A stretch of 64,000 bases of DNA from Bacillota bacterium. GTDB lineage: Bacteria; Bacillota; Clostridia; Acetivibrionales; DSM-1351. The stretch is taken from positions 116,489 through 180,488 of the forward strand of contig JAEWSZ010000211.1 of the NCBI GenBank assembly GCA_023397905.1. The letters run 5' to 3'. Position 1 is the first letter of the stretch. Each line of letters starts with the position of its first letter. Below the pieces are notes generated by a model. That model ran no database searches. It was not told where the DNA came from and saw only the letters and a program-made list of their open reading frames with translations. This document shows, piece after piece, positions 61,156 through 64,000 of this stretch. A program made the translations under genes and the position numbers.

Positions 61156-61191
61156 TAAAGTCAATTACGGTTGAAACCTTCGCCTTCCGGG
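61156..61191 (-). repeat. Dispersed repeat, copy 4
   Basis: On the minus strand: CCGGAAGGCGAAGG followed by TTTCAACCGTAATTGA and CTTTA. It lies just upstream of the Uma2-family gene. Confidence 0.5.
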
Positions 61192-61307
61192 CGAACATGT
61201 AATACGAAAATTTTCCTCAGCGGTAATATGCACTTTAGAGTTGACAGAGTACTGGATTCATCATAACAAATTTTTGGTTATCCATCAACCATCTTCCGGG
61301 ACCAATT

Positions 61308-63440
61308 CTACGCTACTGTAAAAGATGCCTGAAGCGGTGCTTTTCCCAGAAGCCTGCAGCTTCTCGGATCCGGTGCACTTCCGCCCATATAGACTGTAAA
61401 GCTTCCATTTTCAATAAAACGGTTGCCGCTGTCATCAACAATACGCATGCTGTCAGGCTCTATTGTCATTGAAACGGTTTTGCTCTCTCCGGCCTTTAAA
61501 TGAATTCTTTTAAAGCCGCACAAACTATATTTCGGAACCCGGACGCTTGCAAGGTCATCCCTGATATAAAGTTCTGCTACTTCATCACTGTCTGTATTGC
61601 CGGTATTTTTAACAGTGATCTCTGCTATGACCTTCTCCCCGTTTTTAACCTCATTGCTGCTGAGTTTTAAAGCCGAATAGTCAAATGTAGTATAAGAAAG
61701 CCCATATCCGAAAGGATACAGCGGTTCATTCTCCATATAGCGGTAAGTGCGGCCTTTCATGTTATAATCACGAAAATCGGGGAGTTCCTCCGTTGTACGG
61801 TAGAATGTTATCGGAAGGCGTCCTGCGGGACTGTAATCGCCGAACAGTAATTCCGCGACCGCTTTCCCTCCCTGTGCGCCGGGATACCATACATCAACAA
61901 CGGCATTGACATTTTCATCGGCCCACCCAACGGCCATGGCACTGCCGGCGCAAAGAAGCAAAATCGTGGGAACCCCTGTTGCCCTGACGGCCTTTAAAAG
62001 TTTAAGCTGCTCACCGGGAAGCTCCAGATCGGACTTGTCTCCGGCGCCGTATTCGTTGCTTTCATGGAACTGCTCACCCTCCATTTTTTCATTCATCCCA
62101 AGGCATACAATTGCCACATCACTGTATTTTGCGGCTACGACGGCTTCGGCTATCCGGTCTCCGGCATTGCCCCTTCTCTCAACATGCTCCAGGAACATGT
62201 CGCAGCCTTCAGAATAATAGACATGGATATCATCACCCACATGATTCTGAATTCCATCTAGGATGGTGACATATTGCGATGCGGTCCCGTGATAATTTCC
62301 GGGCAGCATGATCCTGCTGTCGGCGTTGGGACCGATAACCGCAATTCCTTTTTTTATATTCTTTTTGTTCAGAGGCAGAAGCCCATCATTTTTCAGCAGC
62401 GTCATTGCCTTTCTGGCAGCGCTGATATTTTCCTTTTTATGCTCCGGAGAATCATTCCGGTCATAAGTGATATGATCAAATTTTTCGACCCTGTCGAACA
62501 TTCCCAGTTTTATACGGGTGGTCATCAGACGTATGACAGCGCGGTCAATCTCCTCCTGTGTCACCAATCCTTCTTTCAATGCCGTCAGCAAATAAAGAAA
62601 CATATTTCCGCAGTTGACGTCACAGCCTTTTTTCAGAGCCAGTGCGGCAGACTCCACCGGGGTATTTGTCACATGGTGCTTCTCATGGAAATCAGCCAGG
62701 GCAAAACAGTCGGAAACATAATGCCCCTGAAAATTCCATTTCCCCCGCAGAATTTCCTCCATCAAAACACTGTGCGCGCAGCAGGGTTCTCCGTTTGTAC
62801 GGTTATATGCTCCCATTACCGCCTCTACGCCGGCTTCGGTAACACATGCTTCAAAAGCGGGAAGGTATGTCTCCCACAGATCTTTTTGCCCTACCTCCGC
62901 ATTGAATTCGTGGCGCTCGGCCTCAGGTCCGCTGTGCACTGCAAAATGTTTGGCACAGGCGGCCGTCTTCAGATATTTGGGATCATCTCCCTGCAAGCCC
63001 CGGATGAATTCAACCGCCAGCCTGGATGTGAGATAGGGGTCCTCTCCGTATGTTTCGTGTCCCCGCCCCCAGCGCGGATCTCTGAAAATATTGACATTTG
63101 GTGCCCAGAAGGTCAGTCCCTTGTATATATCCCTGTCTCCCTCCGAGGAATATGCATTGTATTTGGCACGTCCCTCTGTGGAAATTATATCTGCAATTTT
63201 ATAAATTTGCTCCGTATCAAACATTGCCGCCATGGCAATTGCCTGCGGAAATACGGTGGCGGTTCCGGCTCTGGCCACTCCGTGCAGGGCTTCGTTCCAC
63301 CAATTATAAGCAGGTATGCCCAGCCTTTCTATAGGAGCCGCGCGATAAGTGAGCTGGCTTACCTTTTCCTCCAGTGTCATTTGCTCTACAAGATCCTCCG
63401 CACGTTCACGGAAGCTGAGTGTTTGGTCTAAATATTTCAT
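61308..63440 (-). CDS. Beta-xylosidase/beta-glucosidase, glycoside hydrolase family 3
   Basis: 710-residue cytoplasmic exo-glycosidase. The N-terminal TIM barrel begins MTLEEKVSQLTYRAAPIERLGIPAYNWWNEALHGVAR (quoted in part: YNWWNEALHGVAR), a GH3 xylosidase mark. CAKHFAVHSGPE and the nucleophile Asp in GHYVSDCFALADF follow. The alpha/beta sandwich domain has GIAVIGPNAD and FHESNEYGAGDKSDLELPGEQ, and the C-terminal FnIII-like domain has YPFGYGLSYTTFDYS and AELYIRDD. It lacks a signal peptide, which fits hydrolysis of imported xylo-oligosaccharides. AAAGGAA precedes the ATG. It follows a sugar permease gene by 67 bp in the same operon. Confidence 0.92.
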   Translation of the reverse strand: MKYLDQTLSFRERAEDLVEQMTLEEKVSQLTYRAAPIERLGIPAYNWWNEALHGVARAGTATVFPQAIAMAAMFDTEQIYKIADIISTEGRAKYNAYSSEGDRDIYKGLTFWAPNVNIFRDPRWGRGHETYGEDPYLTSRLAVEFIRGLQGDDPKYLKTAACAKHFAVHSGPEAERHEFNAEVGQKDLWETYLPAFEACVTEAGVEAVMGAYNRTNGEPCCAHSVLMEEILRGKWNFQGHYVSDCFALADFHEKHHVTNTPVESAALALKKGCDVNCGNMFLYLLTALKEGLVTQEEIDRAVIRLMTTRIKLGMFDRVEKFDHITYDRNDSPEHKKENISAARKAMTLLKNDGLLPLNKKNIKKGIAVIGPNADSRIMLPGNYHGTASQYVTILDGIQNHVGDDIHVYYSEGCDMFLEHVERRGNAGDRIAEAVVAAKYSDVAIVCLGMNEKMEGEQFHESNEYGAGDKSDLELPGEQLKLLKAVRATGVPTILLLCAGSAMAVGWADENVNAVVDVWYPGAQGGKAVAELLFGDYSPAGRLPITFYRTTEELPDFRDYNMKGRTYRYMENEPLYPFGYGLSYTTFDYSALKLSSNEVKNGEKVIAEITVKNTGNTDSDEVAELYIRDDLASVRVPKYSLCGFKRIHLKAGESKTVSMTIEPDSMRIVDDSGNRFIENGSFTVYMGGSAPDPRSCRLLGKAPLQASFTVA

Positions 63441-63507
63441 TATGCATTTTCCTTTCTCAATAATTTTATATACAACAGCCCTTTATTTTTGTGGCTTTAT
63501 GCCGCAC

Positions 63508-64000
63508 CTACCCTTTGACGGCGCCCGAAGAAAGCCCCTGGATCACCTGCTCCTGAGCTAAAAAGTAAAACAGCATTACAGGAAGTGAGCCGACAAAAAT
63601 TGCCGTGATGACCGCAGGTATATTCACAGCCTGCAAGGCATAGAAATCCTTTATACCAAGGGGAAGGGTTTTTTGGCTTGCAGAATTTATCAGGGTGAGA
63701 CCAAATATGAACTCATTCCAGGTCTGCAAAAAATTATATATTCCAATGGTAGAAACAGCGGGCAGGGATAATGGAAGCATAATTTTTGCATAAACCAGAA
63801 ACGGAGGCGCACCGTCTATAATGGCAGATTCCCGTATACTGACCGGAACCTCTTTAAAGAAGCCTGTCATGATATAAATGGCTATTGGCAGTGCAAAGCT
63901 GATATAAGGCCCGATTAACCCAAATACCTTGTCATACATCCCCAGATCCCTGGTTAACGTATATATGGGGATCAAAGTAATGTGTATGGGGATCATCATA
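63508..64000 (-). CDS. Sugar ABC transporter permease, MalG/UgpE type (5' end outside window)
   Basis: C-terminal 164 residues of a carbohydrate permease of the CUT1 class. Helices include VFGLIGPYISFALPIAIYIMTGF and ITAIFVGSLPVMLFYFLAQ (within ITAIF..FLAQEQV). The EAA loop is IRESAIIDGAPPFLVYAKIMLPL. The ending QEQVIQGLSSGAVKG is typical for MalG-like permeases. The frame remains open to the window edge, so the N-terminal third is missing. With the GH3 gene after it, the importer probably brings in xylo- or gluco-oligosaccharides. Confidence 0.93.
   Translation of the reverse strand, partial: MMIPIHITLIPIYTLTRDLGMYDKVFGLIGPYISFALPIAIYIMTGFFKEVPVSIRESAIIDGAPPFLVYAKIMLPLSLPAVSTIGIYNFLQTWNEFIFGLTLINSASQKTLPLGIKDFYALQAVNIPAVITAIFVGSLPVMLFYFLAQEQVIQGLSSGAVKG

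Noticed and set aside
62274..63431. 385-codon plus-strand ORF inside the GH3 gene
   Set aside because: Antisense shadow of a conserved gene with no homology pattern of its own.

Overview
The window looks like chromosome of an anaerobic, spore-forming, plant-polysaccharide-degrading member of the Clostridia, probably close to the cellulolytic Ruminiclostridium group. That placement is an inference. It rests on AT-rich intergenic DNA, strong GGAGG ribosome sites with many TTG/GTG starts, sporulation genes (spmA, spmB, a yabE-type gene, abrB with Spo0A boxes), oxygen-sensitive 2-hydroxyacyl-CoA-dehydratase-type enzymes and several hemicellulose-utilisation genes. No rRNA, tRNA or CRISPR array was found.

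Region 1 (1-8100): a minus-strand operon encodes a NitT/TauT-type ABC importer together with two 2-hydroxyacyl-CoA dehydratase/benzoyl-CoA reductase-family proteins and their ATP-dependent activase. Its substrate cannot be assigned. A LacI-type regulator is divergent to it. Next come a decayed toxin-antitoxin pair and a three-unit 69-bp tandem repeat. Region 2 (8105-17350): zapA, a bacteriohemerythrin, an unknown 460-residue protein, and a chemotaxis set transcribed cheA-cheW-mcp-cheR. Upstream of cheA is a frameshifted N-terminal cheY relic. Beyond it lies a small tyrosine recombinase gene bracketed by two 32-bp near-palindromic sites whose 4-bp centres are reverse complements of each other, as expected of a self-inverting cassette.

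Region 3 (17352-38509): the Firmicutes housekeeping block known from Bacillus as yaaO-tmk-yaaQ-yaaR-holB-yaaT-yabB-rsmI-abrB-metS-tatD-yabE-rnmV-ksgA is largely preserved in order on the minus strand (abrB is on the plus strand). It is interrupted by a ferredoxin gene, a spmA-spmB-plus-DUF2600 segment, and about 5 kb of accessory genes (Gfo/Idh/MocA oxidoreductase, ThuA, AraC regulator, CGNR protein, QueG-like Fe-S protein) between yabE and ksgA, where rnmV would be expected.

Region 4 (38510-64000): carbohydrate use. A dinD relic and a GH2 beta-galactosidase with a divergent AraC regulator are followed by an aldouronate (glucuronoxylan fragment) locus. This has an Lpl/Ytc-type importer (lplB, ytcP, lplA), a membrane-bound AraC sensor-regulator, GH67 alpha-glucuronidase, mannonate dehydratase, fructuronate reductase, an acetylesterase and glucuronate isomerase. 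Imported acetylated, glucuronosylated xylo-oligosaccharides would be de-acetylated, trimmed of glucuronate and fed through fructuronate and mannonate to 2-keto-3-deoxygluconate. Another AraC gene, apparently with a leaderless transcript, is divergent to this operon. An internally deleted IS1182-type element, a Uma2-family gene, a GH3 beta-xylosidase/glucosidase and the end of a sugar ABC permease complete the window.
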